A DNA stretch of 16,980 nt from DATAES01 sp036257895 (GTDB lineage: Bacteria; Actinomycetota; Acidimicrobiia; Acidimicrobiales; JACDCH01): NCBI GenBank assembly GCA_036257895.1, contig DATAES010000021.1:1-16980 (forward strand), given 5' to 3'. How positions within the stretch are numbered: the first letter of the stretch is position 1; each line of letters begins with the position of its first letter. A program made the translations under genes and the position numbers. A model generated the notes under the pieces. That model was given only the letters and a program-made list of their open reading frames with translations. It had not been told where the DNA came from and made no database searches. Positions 1-7,230 of the stretch are shown piece after piece.

Positions 1-297
1 CGTGTCGCTCCGGATGCCCGCACCTCGTCCGAGCCGGCGGGGGTCGTCGTCGGGCAGGCCGTCGGCGCTGTCGGTCCCGACGATGAGGACGTTCTGGACC
101 TGACCCTCGGCGATGGCGCTGTCGACCGGTTGGAGCAGGCCGGTGAGCTCCACCCGGGGGATCTCGCGCACCCGCTGCCAGGTCCAGGTGAGGGCGCCGG
201 CGGCGAGCAGGCACCCGACGCAGGCCACGACGTTGAACGCCAGGACGGCGCGCTGGCCCCAGGTGCGGGTCGTTCCCGGCGCTGCGTGCTTGCCCAT
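1..297 (-). CDS. LCP (LytR-CpsA-Psr) family protein, N-terminal part, cut by left edge
   Basis: The minus-strand frame is open from an ATG at 297 to the window edge, giving 99 codons. The protein has a short basic N-terminus (MGKHAAPGTTRTWGQR), one hydrophobic segment at about residues 17-40 typical of a signal anchor, then an extracytoplasmic start containing NVLIVGTDSADGL and, after an Asp/Arg-rich stretch, GIRSDT. That pair of motifs is the usual beginning of the LCP domain, whose members transfer undecaprenyl-linked glycopolymers to the cell wall outside the membrane. The start lies 19 nt after the stop of the acyl-CoA dehydrogenase on the same strand, so the two may be cotranscribed although their functions are unrelated. 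The catalytic arginines lie beyond the edge and cannot be checked. Family assignment is fairly safe; the exact polymer is unknown. Confidence 0.8.
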   Translation of the reverse strand, partial: MGKHAAPGTTRTWGQRAVLAFNVVACVGCLLAAGALTWTWQRVREIPRVELTGLLQPVDSAIAEGQVQNVLIVGTDSADGLPDDDPRRLGRGAGIRSDT

Positions 298-316
298 CCG
301 CGTGCGGCCCGCCGCC

Positions 317-1459
317 TCAGACGGGGAGGCCGAGGCTGCGGGCGATCACGAGGCGCTGGATCTCGCTCGTGCCCTCGCCGATCTCGAGGATCTTGGCGTC
401 GCGGTACTGCCGGGCGACGAGCGTCTCGTCCATGAACCCGTAGCCGCCGAAGACCTGCGTGGCGATGCGGGTGGCGGTGACGGCCGACTCGGTGCTCTGC
501 AGCTTGGCGACCGCCGCCTCGCGCTTGTAGGGACGACCCTGGTCGTGCAGCCAGGCGGCGTGGTAGGTGAGGTGGCGGGCCGCCTCGTAGTGGGCGAGGA
601 GGTCGGCACAGGCGAAGGCCACCGCCTGGTTCGCACCGATGGGACGTCCGAAGGCGTGCCGTTCCTTGGCGTACGCGGTGGCCTCCTCGAGGCAGCAGCG
701 GATCACGCCGCACGCCAGCGCCGAGATCGCCACCCGGCCCTCGTCGAGGATCTCCAGGAACTGGGCGAAGCCGCGGCCGCGGGATCCGAGTAGGTTCTCC
801 TGCGGGACCCGGCACTCGACGAACGTCAGGCCGTGGGTGTCCGACGCGTGCCAGCCCATTTTGCGATAGGGCGGCTGGACCTCGAGTCCCGGTGTGCCGG
901 CCGGTACGACGATCGCTGAGATCTCCGCCGGGCCAGTGAGCGCGGTGATCGTGACGATCGATGTGATCGGTGTGCCGGAGTTGGTGATGAATGCCTTCTC
1001 GCCGTCGATCACCCACTCCCCCGTCGACTCGTCGAGCACCGCCCGCGTTCGGGTCCCGCCAGCATCGCTGCCGGCGTCCGGCTCGGTGAGCCCGAACCCG
1101 CCGAGCGCCCGCCCCGCGCACAGATCGGGCAGCCAGCGATCCTGCTGCTCGGCGGAGCCGAACTTGTGGATCGGGTTGGCCCCGAGCCCGACGCCGGCCT
1201 CGAGCGTGATCGCGAGGGACTGGTCGACGCGGGCGATCTCCTCGATCGCCACACACAGCCCCGTGAGATCGCCTCCCCCGCCGTACGGCTCTGGGAACGG
1301 GATGCCGAACAGGCCCAGATCCCCCATCCGCAGCACCACGTCGGTCGGGAACACGTGCTGCTGGTCCCATTCCTCAGCGTGTGGAGCGATCTCGGCCTCG
1401 GCGAAGTCCCGCACCACGGCTCGGAAGGCCTCGTGCTCCTCGGACAGCTCGAACTGCAT
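317..1459 (-). CDS. acyl-CoA dehydrogenase
   Basis: This 380-residue protein has the length of a single-subunit FAD acyl-CoA dehydrogenase, which oxidises an acyl-CoA to the 2-enoyl-CoA and passes electrons to ETF. Visible landmarks are FGLTEPDAGSDAG (about 122-134) and WVIDGEKAFITNSG (149-162) of the FAD/substrate domain, FGRPIGANQAV (270-280), QVFGGYGFMDE (335-345) and ILEIGEGTSEIQR (357-369). Glu362 in EGTSEI occupies the catalytic-base position of the short/medium-chain group. The frame is open another 41 codons upstream, but that extension translates a GC-rich repeat (1486-1556), so I place the start at the ATG at 1459, where the conserved domain begins (MQFELSEEHEAFR). It is divergent from pabB, and the LCP gene follows. 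The acyl chain specificity cannot be read from sequence; branched or short-chain substrates would fit the propionyl-CoA genes nearby. Confidence 0.92.
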   Translation of the reverse strand: MQFELSEEHEAFRAVVRDFAEAEIAPHAEEWDQQHVFPTDVVLRMGDLGLFGIPFPEPYGGGGDLTGLCVAIEEIARVDQSLAITLEAGVGLGANPIHKFGSAEQQDRWLPDLCAGRALGGFGLTEPDAGSDAGGTRTRAVLDESTGEWVIDGEKAFITNSGTPITSIVTITALTGPAEISAIVVPAGTPGLEVQPPYRKMGWHASDTHGLTFVECRVPQENLLGSRGRGFAQFLEILDEGRVAISALACGVIRCCLEEATAYAKERHAFGRPIGANQAVAFACADLLAHYEAARHLTYHAAWLHDQGRPYKREAAVAKLQSTESAVTATRIATQVFGGYGFMDETLVARQYRDAKILEIGEGTSEIQRLVIARSLGLPV

Positions 1460-1485
1460 CGTGGTGACGATACGCGTCAGTCCTC

Positions 1486-1556
1486 GAGGGGCTGCGCCCC
1501 AGCTCGCTGCGCTCGCCCCATCGCCGCCCGGCTCCCTGGCGGTCGCACGGTCGGCC
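1486..1556 (-). repeat. GC-rich two-hairpin interspersed repeat, copy 1
   Basis: Read on the minus strand from 1556, a 42-nt block matches the plus-strand block starting at 3494 at 40 of 42 positions. It contains CCGCC/GGCGG arms that can form one hairpin. A variable stretch follows, then the exact palindrome GGGGCGCAGCCCC (plus 1488-1500), also shared with copy 2. It sits in the divergent gap between the acyl-CoA dehydrogenase and pabB. It resembles REP-type intergenic repeats. Two copies in opposite orientation are seen in this window; genome copy number is unknown. Confidence 0.75.
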
Positions 1557-1560
1557 AGTC

Positions 1561-1583
1561 CATGCGGCCGCACCGTCCGCATG
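1561..1583. promoter_or_regulatory. inverted repeat in the dehydrogenase/pabB divergent gap
   Basis: CATGCGG at 1561-1567 and CCGCATG at 1577-1583 are perfect 7-bp arms around a 9-bp centre. The position between two divergent genes would suit a regulator site, but it directly adjoins the interspersed repeat at 1486-1556 and may belong to that element. No -35/-10 pair could be assigned with confidence. Confidence 0.3.
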
Positions 1584-1605
1584 TCCTGACCCTACGCTGC
1601 GGCTC

Positions 1606-2613
1606 TTGAACTCCCTTGCTGTCGTGGGCGGTCGCGTGCTCACGGACCTCGTGGACATCACGTCGGACGTCGATGCGCTCGACTCCGAGGGCACATGGGC
1701 GGTCGTGCTCCCGTTCGAAGGCGACCCGATCTGTGCCCGCTTCGCCTCGGTCCGGCCGGCGGCACCGTGGCCCGGCCGGCCTTGGCGGGGGATCGACGCG
1801 GAAACGTGGACCACGAGCCTCGACCGGGCCGGGTTCTGTCGGCGCGTCGACCGCATCCGGTCGGCCATCGGCGCCGGCCTCGTCTATCAGGTCAACCTGA
1901 CGCGCCGGCTGTCCGCTCCGTTGCCGTCCGGAGTGAACGTCGCCGCGCTCGGCGCGGCCCTGGCGGAAGGGAATCCCGCGCCGTACGCGGCCGTCGTGCG
2001 GCTGCCATCCCGTGGCGTGCACGTCGCGTCTGCATCACCCGAGCTCTACCTGCGGCGCGAAGGCGACGTCGTGACGTCCTCACCGATCAAGGGCACCGCG
2101 GCGACGCCAGACGGCTTCCTGCCGAAGGATCGCGCCGAGAACGTGATGATCGTCGACCTCGTCCGCAACGATCTCGGGCGGGTGTGCGAGTTCGGCTCGG
2201 TACACGTGCCGTCCTTGTGCGCCGTCGAGTCGCATCCGGGCCTGTGCCACCTCGTGTCGACGGTCTCGGGGCGGCTGCGCGCCGGATGCGGATGGCGGAG
2301 CCTGATCGACGCCACGTTCCCGCCTGGCTCGGTGACAGGCGCGCCGAAGCTGGCCGCCGTCGAGCACATCCGTGCGCTCGAACCGATCGAGCGAGACGTG
2401 TACTGCGGCGCGATCGGGTGGGTCGACGCCGACTCCCGATGTGGCGAACTCAACGTCGCCATCCGCACGTTCTGGTTCGACGACGGGCGACTCCACTTCG
2501 GCACGGGCGGCGCGATCACGTGGGACTCGACGCCCGAAGGGGAATGGGACGAGACGGAACTGAAGGCGCGGCGGCTCATCCGGGTCGCGAGCGCGCAGCC
2601 GGTGAGCGTGTGA
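1606..2613 (+). CDS. pabB: aminodeoxychorismate synthase component I (PabB)
   Basis: This 335-residue chorismate-binding enzyme converts chorismate plus ammonia (from the PabA glutaminase) to 4-amino-4-deoxychorismate for folate synthesis. The C-terminal chorismate-binding core is complete: ASASPELYLRR (141-151), PIKGT (160-164), KDRAENVMIVDLVRNDLGRV (174-193), PPGSVTGAPK (239-248), YCGAIGW (266-272) and FGTGGAITWDSTPEGEWDET (298-317). Lys162 in PIKGT separates aminodeoxychorismate synthases from anthranilate synthases, which have PIAGT. The N-terminal part is short compared with E. coli PabB, as in many actinobacterial forms. The first possible start is a TTG at 1606; a GTG at 1624 is an alternative. 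The stop overlaps the pabC start by 4 nt. No pabA is present in the window. Confidence 0.9.
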   Translation: MNSLAVVGGRVLTDLVDITSDVDALDSEGTWAVVLPFEGDPICARFASVRPAAPWPGRPWRGIDAETWTTSLDRAGFCRRVDRIRSAIGAGLVYQVNLTRRLSAPLPSGVNVAALGAALAEGNPAPYAAVVRLPSRGVHVASASPELYLRREGDVVTSSPIKGTAATPDGFLPKDRAENVMIVDLVRNDLGRVCEFGSVHVPSLCAVESHPGLCHLVSTVSGRLRAGCGWRSLIDATFPPGSVTGAPKLAAVEHIRALEPIERDVYCGAIGWVDADSRCGELNVAIRTFWFDDGRLHFGTGGAITWDSTPEGEWDETELKARRLIRVASAQPVSV

Positions 2614-3440
2614 TCAAGATCTGGATCGACGGCGCGCTCGTGCCTGCGCACGAGGCCCGCGTGCCGGTGTCGAACCACGGACTGACCGTCGGCGACGGAA
2701 TGTTCGAGACGATGAAGGTCGTCGGGAACACCGCGTTCGCGATACGGCGTCATCTGGCTCGCCTCCATCGGACCGCAGACGGGCTCGGACTCACCCTGCC
2801 ATACGACGACGACGCGTTGCGCGACGCGATCGACACGACGATCGTGGCCAACCAGCCCGGCGCGGGATGGGCGCGCGTGACCGTGACAGGCGGCCCTTCT
2901 CTCAGCGGCTCGGCTCGCGGCGACTCGCCGGCCACGGTGGTCATCCAGTGCGGACCAGTCACCGCGTGGTCGGCTGCAGCGGACGTGATCACCGTGCCGT
3001 GGCCGCGCAACGAAAGAGGTGCGCTCGCGGGCCTGAAGACGACGTCGTACGCGGAGAACGTCGTCGCTCGCGAACGGGCGCGGGCCGCGGGCGCGGAAGA
3101 AGCCCTGTTCGCCAACACGGTTGGCAGCTTGTGCGAAGGCACGGGTTCGAACGTGTTCGTCGGGCTCGACGGTCAGTTGCTGACGCCGCCGCTCGCATCG
3201 GGTTGTCTCGCCGGCATCACGCGCGAGCTCCTGCTCGAGCTCGACCTGCCGATTGTCGAAGAGGACGTGGCGATGGGCGCGTTGACGAACGCGGACGAGG
3301 CGTTCCTCACGTCGAGCACGCGTGACGTGCAGCCGATCGGCGCCATCGACGGCGTCGGCATTGCGCGGTGCCCTGGCCCGTTGACGATCGCGGCGCGCGA
3401 CGCGTTCGCCGCTTTGCAAGAGCAGACGCTCGACCCTTAG
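2610..3440 (+). CDS. pabC: aminodeoxychorismate lyase (PabC), class IV aminotransferase fold
   Basis: This 276-residue PLP enzyme of the branched-chain aminotransferase/4-amino-4-deoxychorismate lyase fold releases pyruvate from aminodeoxychorismate to give p-aminobenzoate. Landmarks: SNHGLTVGDGMFETMK (21-36), the PLP lysine Lys143 in GLKTTSYAENV, EALFANTVGSLCEGTGSNVF (164-183) and EAFLTSSTRDVQPI (230-243). I chose the GTG at 2610 because it yields the standard start (MIKIWIDGALVP) and overlaps the pabB stop in a GTGA arrangement, a sign of translational coupling. The same fold includes D-amino-acid and branched-chain aminotransferases, but pairing with pabB makes PabC the best call. The TAG is followed at once by a 54-bp palindrome. 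Confidence 0.9.
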   Translation: MIKIWIDGALVPAHEARVPVSNHGLTVGDGMFETMKVVGNTAFAIRRHLARLHRTADGLGLTLPYDDDALRDAIDTTIVANQPGAGWARVTVTGGPSLSGSARGDSPATVVIQCGPVTAWSAAADVITVPWPRNERGALAGLKTTSYAENVVARERARAAGAEEALFANTVGSLCEGTGSNVFVGLDGQLLTPPLASGCLAGITRELLLELDLPIVEEDVAMGALTNADEAFLTSSTRDVQPIGAIDGVGIARCPGPLTIAARDAFAALQEQTLDP

Positions 3441-3494
3441 CTCTGCTCGGTCCCGCGAACACGAGACGTTGTGACGAGTTTGGACCGAGCAGAG
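3441..3494. repeat. 54-bp solo palindrome after pabC; possible terminator
   Basis: Perfect 13-bp arms, CTCTGCTCGGTCC at 3441-3453 and GGACCGAGCAGAG at 3482-3494, enclose 28 bp. The first base follows the pabC stop codon directly, and the site lies between convergent pabC and birA. It could act as a transcription terminator, though there is no T-tract on either side and the loop is large. Its size and strong outer arms resemble the palindromic ends of the two cassettes at 6211-7240 and 13764-14859, but its sequence differs. The GC-rich interspersed repeat begins at its last base. Confidence 0.75.
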
Positions 3495-3567
3495 GCCGAC
3501 CGAGCGACCGCCAGTGAGCCGGGCGGCGATGGGGCAGGCGCCGTAGGCGCCGAGGGGCGCAGCCCCC
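3494..3567 (+). repeat. GC-rich two-hairpin interspersed repeat, copy 2
   Basis: The 42-nt block from 3494 matches the minus-strand copy at 1486-1556 at 40 of 42 positions. The stretch after it differs in sequence but forms its own stem (GGCGCC GTA GGCGCC, about 3538-3552). The block ends with GGGGCGCAGCCCC at 3554-3566, identical to copy 1. The repeat stops 2 bp before the birA stop codon. Loss of sequence but retention of stem-forming ability in the variable part suggests that secondary structure matters. Confidence 0.75.
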
Positions 3568-3569
3568 AG

Positions 3570-4370
3570 TTAGGAGCTGGTCGAGCCGGGCCGCAGGTGC
3601 ACGACGTCGCCGGCAGTGATGGTGTGGCGAGTGTCGTCGTCCGCCACGACGACGAGGTGTCCCTGCTGCGTGAGTTCGACGGCCGTCCCTTCCAGTGACG
3701 ACGTCGGCAGCTCGACACGCACACGCGTGCCGAGGGTCGCCGATCGCTGTCGCACCTCTTCGACCAGGTGCGGATCACGAGAGCGGACGTCGAGTTCGCA
3801 CAGGATCGCGACGAGGAGCTGCTCGCGGTCGATGTCGTGCCCGGCGACGTGATTGACGGACGTCGCGGTCGCCAGCAGGTCCTCGGGAAAGACGCGTGGC
3901 CAGTTGACGTTGAGGCCCAGACCGACGACGACGGCCGGCGCTTCCGGATCCGACCAGTCGGCCTCGGCGAGGATGCCGCCGAGCTTCCGGTCCGAATCGT
4001 TGCCGACGCCGGGCCACACGAGGTCGTTGGGCCACTTCAGACGCGGGACGACGGCGGTGGTCGTGATCACTGCGTCGACGGCGGCGATTCCCATGGCCAT
4101 CGCCACGAAGGGCGCCACCGCGGGCTCGGGGCGCAGGAGCACGGACAGCAGGAGTGACGACGCGGGCGGAGCGGTCCACACGCGATCGGCCCGGCCTCTG
4201 CCCGCGGATTGATGGTCGGCGACGAGGACCGTCCCGTCGGCGGCGCCGTCGCGTGCGAGCGCCAGCAGGTCGGCGTTTGTCGAGCCGGTTTCGTCGACCC
4301 AACGGACGTCCGAGAACCGCGTTTCGCGTAGCGCCCGGTTCGCGGCTTCACTCAGCACGGCAGTAAACAT
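3570..4370 (-). CDS. birA: biotin-[acetyl-CoA carboxylase] ligase (BirA)
   Basis: This 266-residue protein activates biotin with ATP and attaches it to the lysine of a BCCP domain. Ligase motifs are all visible: DETGSTNADLLALA (26-39), DHQSAGRGRADRVW (52-65), the biotinyl-AMP glycine/arginine loop GRGR (57-60), LKWPNDL (111-117), KLGGILAEADW (129-139) and VVGLGLNVNWP. The C-terminal cap domain (about 215-262) is of the usual size. No N-terminal helix-turn-helix is present, so this is a monofunctional group I ligase, not a repressor. It diverges from the carboxylase alpha gene, its likely substrate, with 6 bp between start codons. The ATG at 4370 lacks a recognisable ribosome-binding site. Confidence 0.93.
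   Translation of the reverse strand: MFTAVLSEAANRALRETRFSDVRWVDETGSTNADLLALARDGAADGTVLVADHQSAGRGRADRVWTAPPASSLLLSVLLRPEPAVAPFVAMAMGIAAVDAVITTTAVVPRLKWPNDLVWPGVGNDSDRKLGGILAEADWSDPEAPAVVVGLGLNVNWPRVFPEDLLATATSVNHVAGHDIDREQLLVAILCELDVRSRDPHLVEEVRQRSATLGTRVRVELPTSSLEGTAVELTQQGHLVVVADDDTRHTITAGDVVHLRPGSTSS
4364..4370 (+). promoter_or_regulatory. possible -10 element for leaderless carboxylase mRNA
   Basis: TAAACAT at 4364-4370 lies 6-7 nt upstream of the GTG at 4377. In actinobacteria an AT-rich hexamer at this distance often marks a transcript that begins at the start codon. It overlaps the birA start codon on the other strand. There is no Shine-Dalgarno sequence before the GTG. This is a position-based guess. 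Confidence 0.3.
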
Positions 4371-4376
4371 ACGGCC

Positions 4377-6194
4377 GTGTTTGCCAAGGTCTTGATCGCC
4401 AACCGAGGCGAGATCGCCGTACGGGTCATCCGAGCGTGCCGTGAGCTCGGAGTCGCGTCAGTGGCCGTGTATTCGGAGCTCGACCGCGATGCCTTGCACG
4501 TGCGACTCGCGGACGAGGCGTACGCCCTTGGTGGTCAGACGGCGGCCGAGAGCTACCTCAACACCGCCAAGATCCTCGAGATCATCGATCGATCGGGTGC
4601 AGAAGCGGTCCATCCCGGCTACGGGTTCTTCTCCGAGAACACCGACTTCGCCCGAGCGATCGGCGACAACGGCGTCGTGTTCGTCGGTCCGCCGCCCGAA
4701 GCGATCGAGATCATGGGCGACAAGGTGTCGTCGCGGCGAGCGGCCGAAGCGGCCGGCGTCGCCGGTGTGCCGGGGACGACCGAGTTCCTGACCTCGGCCG
4801 ACGAAGTCGTCGCGTTCGGCGAGTCGCAAGGCTGGCCCGTCGCGATCAAGGCGGCGTTCGGTGGCGGCGGCCGCGGCATGCGCGTCGTCCGCTCCGCGAC
4901 GGAGGCCGCAAGCGCGTTCGAGTCCGCGCAGTCCGAGGCGTTGAAGGGATTCGGCCGCAGCGAGTGCTACGTCGAGCGCTACCTGACGTGGCCGCGCCAC
5001 ATCGAGATGCAGGTGTTCGCCGACAACCACGAGAACTTCGTCTGGCTCGGTGAACGCGACTGCTCCGCGCAGCGGCGGCACCAGAAGCTCGTCGAAGAAA
5101 GTCCGGCGCCCGCGCTCGCTGAGGACATTCGTGTAGCGATGGGAGCGGCCGCGGTGAAGGTGTCGCGCGCCTGCGGATACGTCAACGCCGGCACCGTCGA
5201 GTTCCTCTTCCAGGACGGGAACTTCTACTTCCTCGAGATGAACACCCGTCTCCAAGTCGAGCATCCGGTCACCGAGTTCGTGACCGGCATCGACCTCGTC
5301 GCAGAACAGCTGCATGTCGCGTCCGGACAGCCGCTGTCGTTCACGCAGGAGTCGGTTGCTGCGGCGCGCCGCGGTCATGCGATCGAGGTGCGTGTCAACG
5401 CCGAGAACCCGGCGGGCGGACGGTTCCTGCCGTCGCCAGGGCCGATTCGCAAGATGCACGTGCCGGCCGGCCCCGGCGTGCGCTGGGACGGCGGCTACGA
5501 AGCAGGCGACGAGGTGAGTCAGTTCTACGACAACCTCATCGGGAAGCTGGTCGTGTGGTCGAGTGATCGTGACCACGCGATCGCACGAATGCTTCGTGCG
5601 CTCGACGAGTTCGAGATCGAAGGTGTCGCGACGACGAAGCCGGCCGACATCGCGATCTTGTCGCATCCGGATTTCGCGGCGGCGACGCACTCGACGAAGT
5701 GGGTCGAAGAGACATTGGACCTGTCGGGCGTGGACGCCGCGCCGTCGACGCCGTCGCAGGACGTTGCCGACTCGGGTGACGACGTGTCGGCGAAGGTGCG
5801 CCGGGATGTGGATGTCGAGGTCAACGGCCGGCGCTACTCGGTGGCGGTGTGGGTTCCGGATATCGGGCCCGTCGCGGCGGCAGGACGCGGCGGTGGTGTC
5901 GGTGGCGGTGGCGGTGCCGGTGCCGTGGCCGCCCGCCCACGGCGGTCAGGCGCGGCCGCATCGGCCGCGGCCGTCGGCGGCAGCGGCAAGGTCGCGGTGC
6001 CGATGCAGGGGACGATCACCAAGGTCCTCGTGGCCGTCGGTGACACCGTGGAAGCGGGGCAACCGGTGTGCGTCCTCGAGGCGATGAAGATGGAAAACAA
6101 CATCAACGCCGACAAGTCCGGCACCGTCGCCGAGGTCAAGGTCTCCCCCGGCCAATCCGTCGGCACCGGCGACATCGTGATCGTCATCGACTGA
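4377..6194 (+). CDS. acetyl/propionyl-CoA carboxylase alpha subunit (biotin carboxylase-BCCP fusion)
   Basis: This 605-residue protein carboxylates its own biotin with ATP and bicarbonate, then offers it to a separate carboxyltransferase beta subunit (not in the window) to make malonyl- or methylmalonyl-CoA. The order is: biotin carboxylase N-domain (KVLIANRGEIAVRVIRACRE, 4-23; HPGYGFFSEN, 79-88), ATP-grasp with the glycine loop KAAFGGGGRGMRVV (158-171) and EMNTRLQVEHPVTE (287-300), biotin carboxylase C-domain to about 445, a Gly/Ala-rich linker (about 500-540), and a BCCP domain with EAMKMENN, where Lys571 is the biotin site, 35 residues from the end as usual. The GTG at 4377 gives the standard N-terminus. 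Divergent birA supplies biotinylation. The fused architecture matches actinobacterial AccA3-type subunits, which may serve several beta subunits; methylmalonyl-CoA mutase downstream hints at propionyl-CoA use. Confidence 0.93.
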   Translation: MFAKVLIANRGEIAVRVIRACRELGVASVAVYSELDRDALHVRLADEAYALGGQTAAESYLNTAKILEIIDRSGAEAVHPGYGFFSENTDFARAIGDNGVVFVGPPPEAIEIMGDKVSSRRAAEAAGVAGVPGTTEFLTSADEVVAFGESQGWPVAIKAAFGGGGRGMRVVRSATEAASAFESAQSEALKGFGRSECYVERYLTWPRHIEMQVFADNHENFVWLGERDCSAQRRHQKLVEESPAPALAEDIRVAMGAAAVKVSRACGYVNAGTVEFLFQDGNFYFLEMNTRLQVEHPVTEFVTGIDLVAEQLHVASGQPLSFTQESVAAARRGHAIEVRVNAENPAGGRFLPSPGPIRKMHVPAGPGVRWDGGYEAGDEVSQFYDNLIGKLVVWSSDRDHAIARMLRALDEFEIEGVATTKPADIAILSHPDFAAATHSTKWVEETLDLSGVDAAPSTPSQDVADSGDDVSAKVRRDVDVEVNGRRYSVAVWVPDIGPVAAAGRGGGVGGGGGAGAVAARPRRSGAAASAAAVGGSGKVAVPMQGTITKVLVAVGDTVEAGQPVCVLEAMKMENNINADKSGTVAEVKVSPGQSVGTGDIVIVID

Positions 6195-6210
6195 CCCTCA
6201 ACAAATCAGT

Positions 6211-6260
6211 CGTTCTGGCGTCAACGAGTTCGGATATTCGAACTGATCGACGCCAGAACG
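6211..6260 (+). repeat. cassette A left terminal palindrome
   Basis: The 50-bp repeat begins CGTTCTGGCGTC and ends GACGCCAGAACG, perfect 12-bp outer arms. Folding the whole sequence gives 21 Watson-Crick pairs of a possible 25, one G-T pair and three mismatches, with the axis in GGATATTC. A flanking T/A pair extends the arms to 6210 and 6261. Confidence 0.9.
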
Positions 6261-6303
6261 AATCGCACTTCCCCCTTCTGCAATCGATGAAGGGAAGCGC
6301 GAC

Positions 6304-7230
6304 GTGTCGAACCTTGAAGTCTTTGCCCGAGCAGCGCGGCAACACGGGCTGATCACCACGCAGCAACTGCGCGAGTTCTGCGTCCCCCGACCAACGGTGT
6401 CCGGCTGGCTGTCTCAACAGCGGCTCGAGCGCCTGTCGCCATCCGTCTATCGAGTCGGGGGTGCGCCCGACACCTGGTATCAGCGGGTGATGCGCGCCAC
6501 ACTCGACACCGGCGGGTTGGCGTCGCATCGGACATCGGGCGCTCTGCACGGGTTCGATGGTCAAGATGGGCGCCTGATCGAAGTGGTCGTGGAGCGATGG
6601 AAGCGGTCGAGTCACCACGATGGCTACATCGTCCACGAGACGAAGGATCTCCGTGGCGTCGACATCGCGACCCGCTTCGGCATCCCGTGTACGTCGCTCG
6701 TTCGGACGCTTATCGACCTACCTGCGGTCGAGCATCCGTTCCGCGTCGAGCAGGCGCTCGATCACGCATGCCGCGTGAACGCGGGCATCCTCTCGGCCGT
6801 CAACGATCGTTTCCTGCAAGTCGCGAGACGGGGACGGAACGGAACGAGGCTGATGCGCAAGTTGCTCGGCGAGCGGACGGGTGAGTACATCCCACCCGGT
6901 AGCACCTTCGAGAAGCTCGCTCTGGACTGGATCGCGCAGGCAGGGATCGAAACGCCGGTCAAGCAGTTCAAGGTCGTCGATGGTGACTTCACTGCGTACT
7001 TGGATCTCGCATGGCCCGAGCTGCTGTTCGCCATGGAATGCGACTCGCTCGCCTTTCACTTCGGCAAGGCTGCGCAACAGTGGGATCGCAGGCGGCGCCG
7101 GCACCTCAAGCGCCTCGGCTGGGAGGTCGCGGAGTACTCCTACGACGAGGTCAAGTCGGGCGCATTCATCCGCGAGCTGCGCCAACTCCTCGTTCTGGCG
7201 TCGAAAACTTCGGATATCCGAACTGGTTGA
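6304..7230 (+). CDS. AbiEi-like winged-helix + DUF559/Vsr-like nuclease-fold protein (cassette A)
   Basis: This 308-residue protein has two parts. Residues 1-55 (ARQHGLITTQQLREFCVPRP, then SPSVYRVGG) look like the AbiEi-type winged-helix domain found in many actinobacterial proteins. A middle region follows (SHRTSGALHGFDG at 74-86; IPCTSLVRTLIDLP at 127-140). The C-terminus resembles DUF559/Vsr-like PD-(D/E)XK nucleases, with candidate active-site residues Glu203 (STFEKLA), Asp234 (YLDLAWPE), Glu245 and Asp247 (AMECDS), His252 and Asp261 (WDRRRRRHLKRLGWEV). All are present, so the fold looks intact. The GTG at 6304 is preceded by GAAGGGAAG (6289-6297), a good ribosome-binding site. The last 13 codons and the stop lie within the right palindrome. 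No toxin partner is adjacent. Biochemical activity and role in cassette movement are unproven. Confidence 0.75.
   Translation: MSNLEVFARAARQHGLITTQQLREFCVPRPTVSGWLSQQRLERLSPSVYRVGGAPDTWYQRVMRATLDTGGLASHRTSGALHGFDGQDGRLIEVVVERWKRSSHHDGYIVHETKDLRGVDIATRFGIPCTSLVRTLIDLPAVEHPFRVEQALDHACRVNAGILSAVNDRFLQVARRGRNGTRLMRKLLGERTGEYIPPGSTFEKLALDWIAQAGIETPVKQFKVVDGDFTAYLDLAWPELLFAMECDSLAFHFGKAAQQWDRRRRRHLKRLGWEVAEYSYDEVKSGAFIRELRQLLVLASKTSDIRTG

Noticed and set aside
1695..2609. N-terminal extension of pabC through pabB
   Set aside because: The frame is open but translates pabB out of frame into Arg-rich sequence. The GTG at 2610 gives the standard PabC start.
2046..3419. Long minus-strand open frame opposite pabB/pabC
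   Set aside because: It has Arg-rich composition with no recognisable motif and lies antisense to two well-supported genes. GC-rich third positions produce such frames by chance.
6304..7230. Type IV toxin-antitoxin (AbiE) system
   Set aside because: The N-terminus resembles the AbiEi antitoxin winged helix, but no AbiEii-like nucleotidyltransferase toxin is next to either copy, and the C-terminus is nuclease-like. A two-gene AbiE system is not supported.
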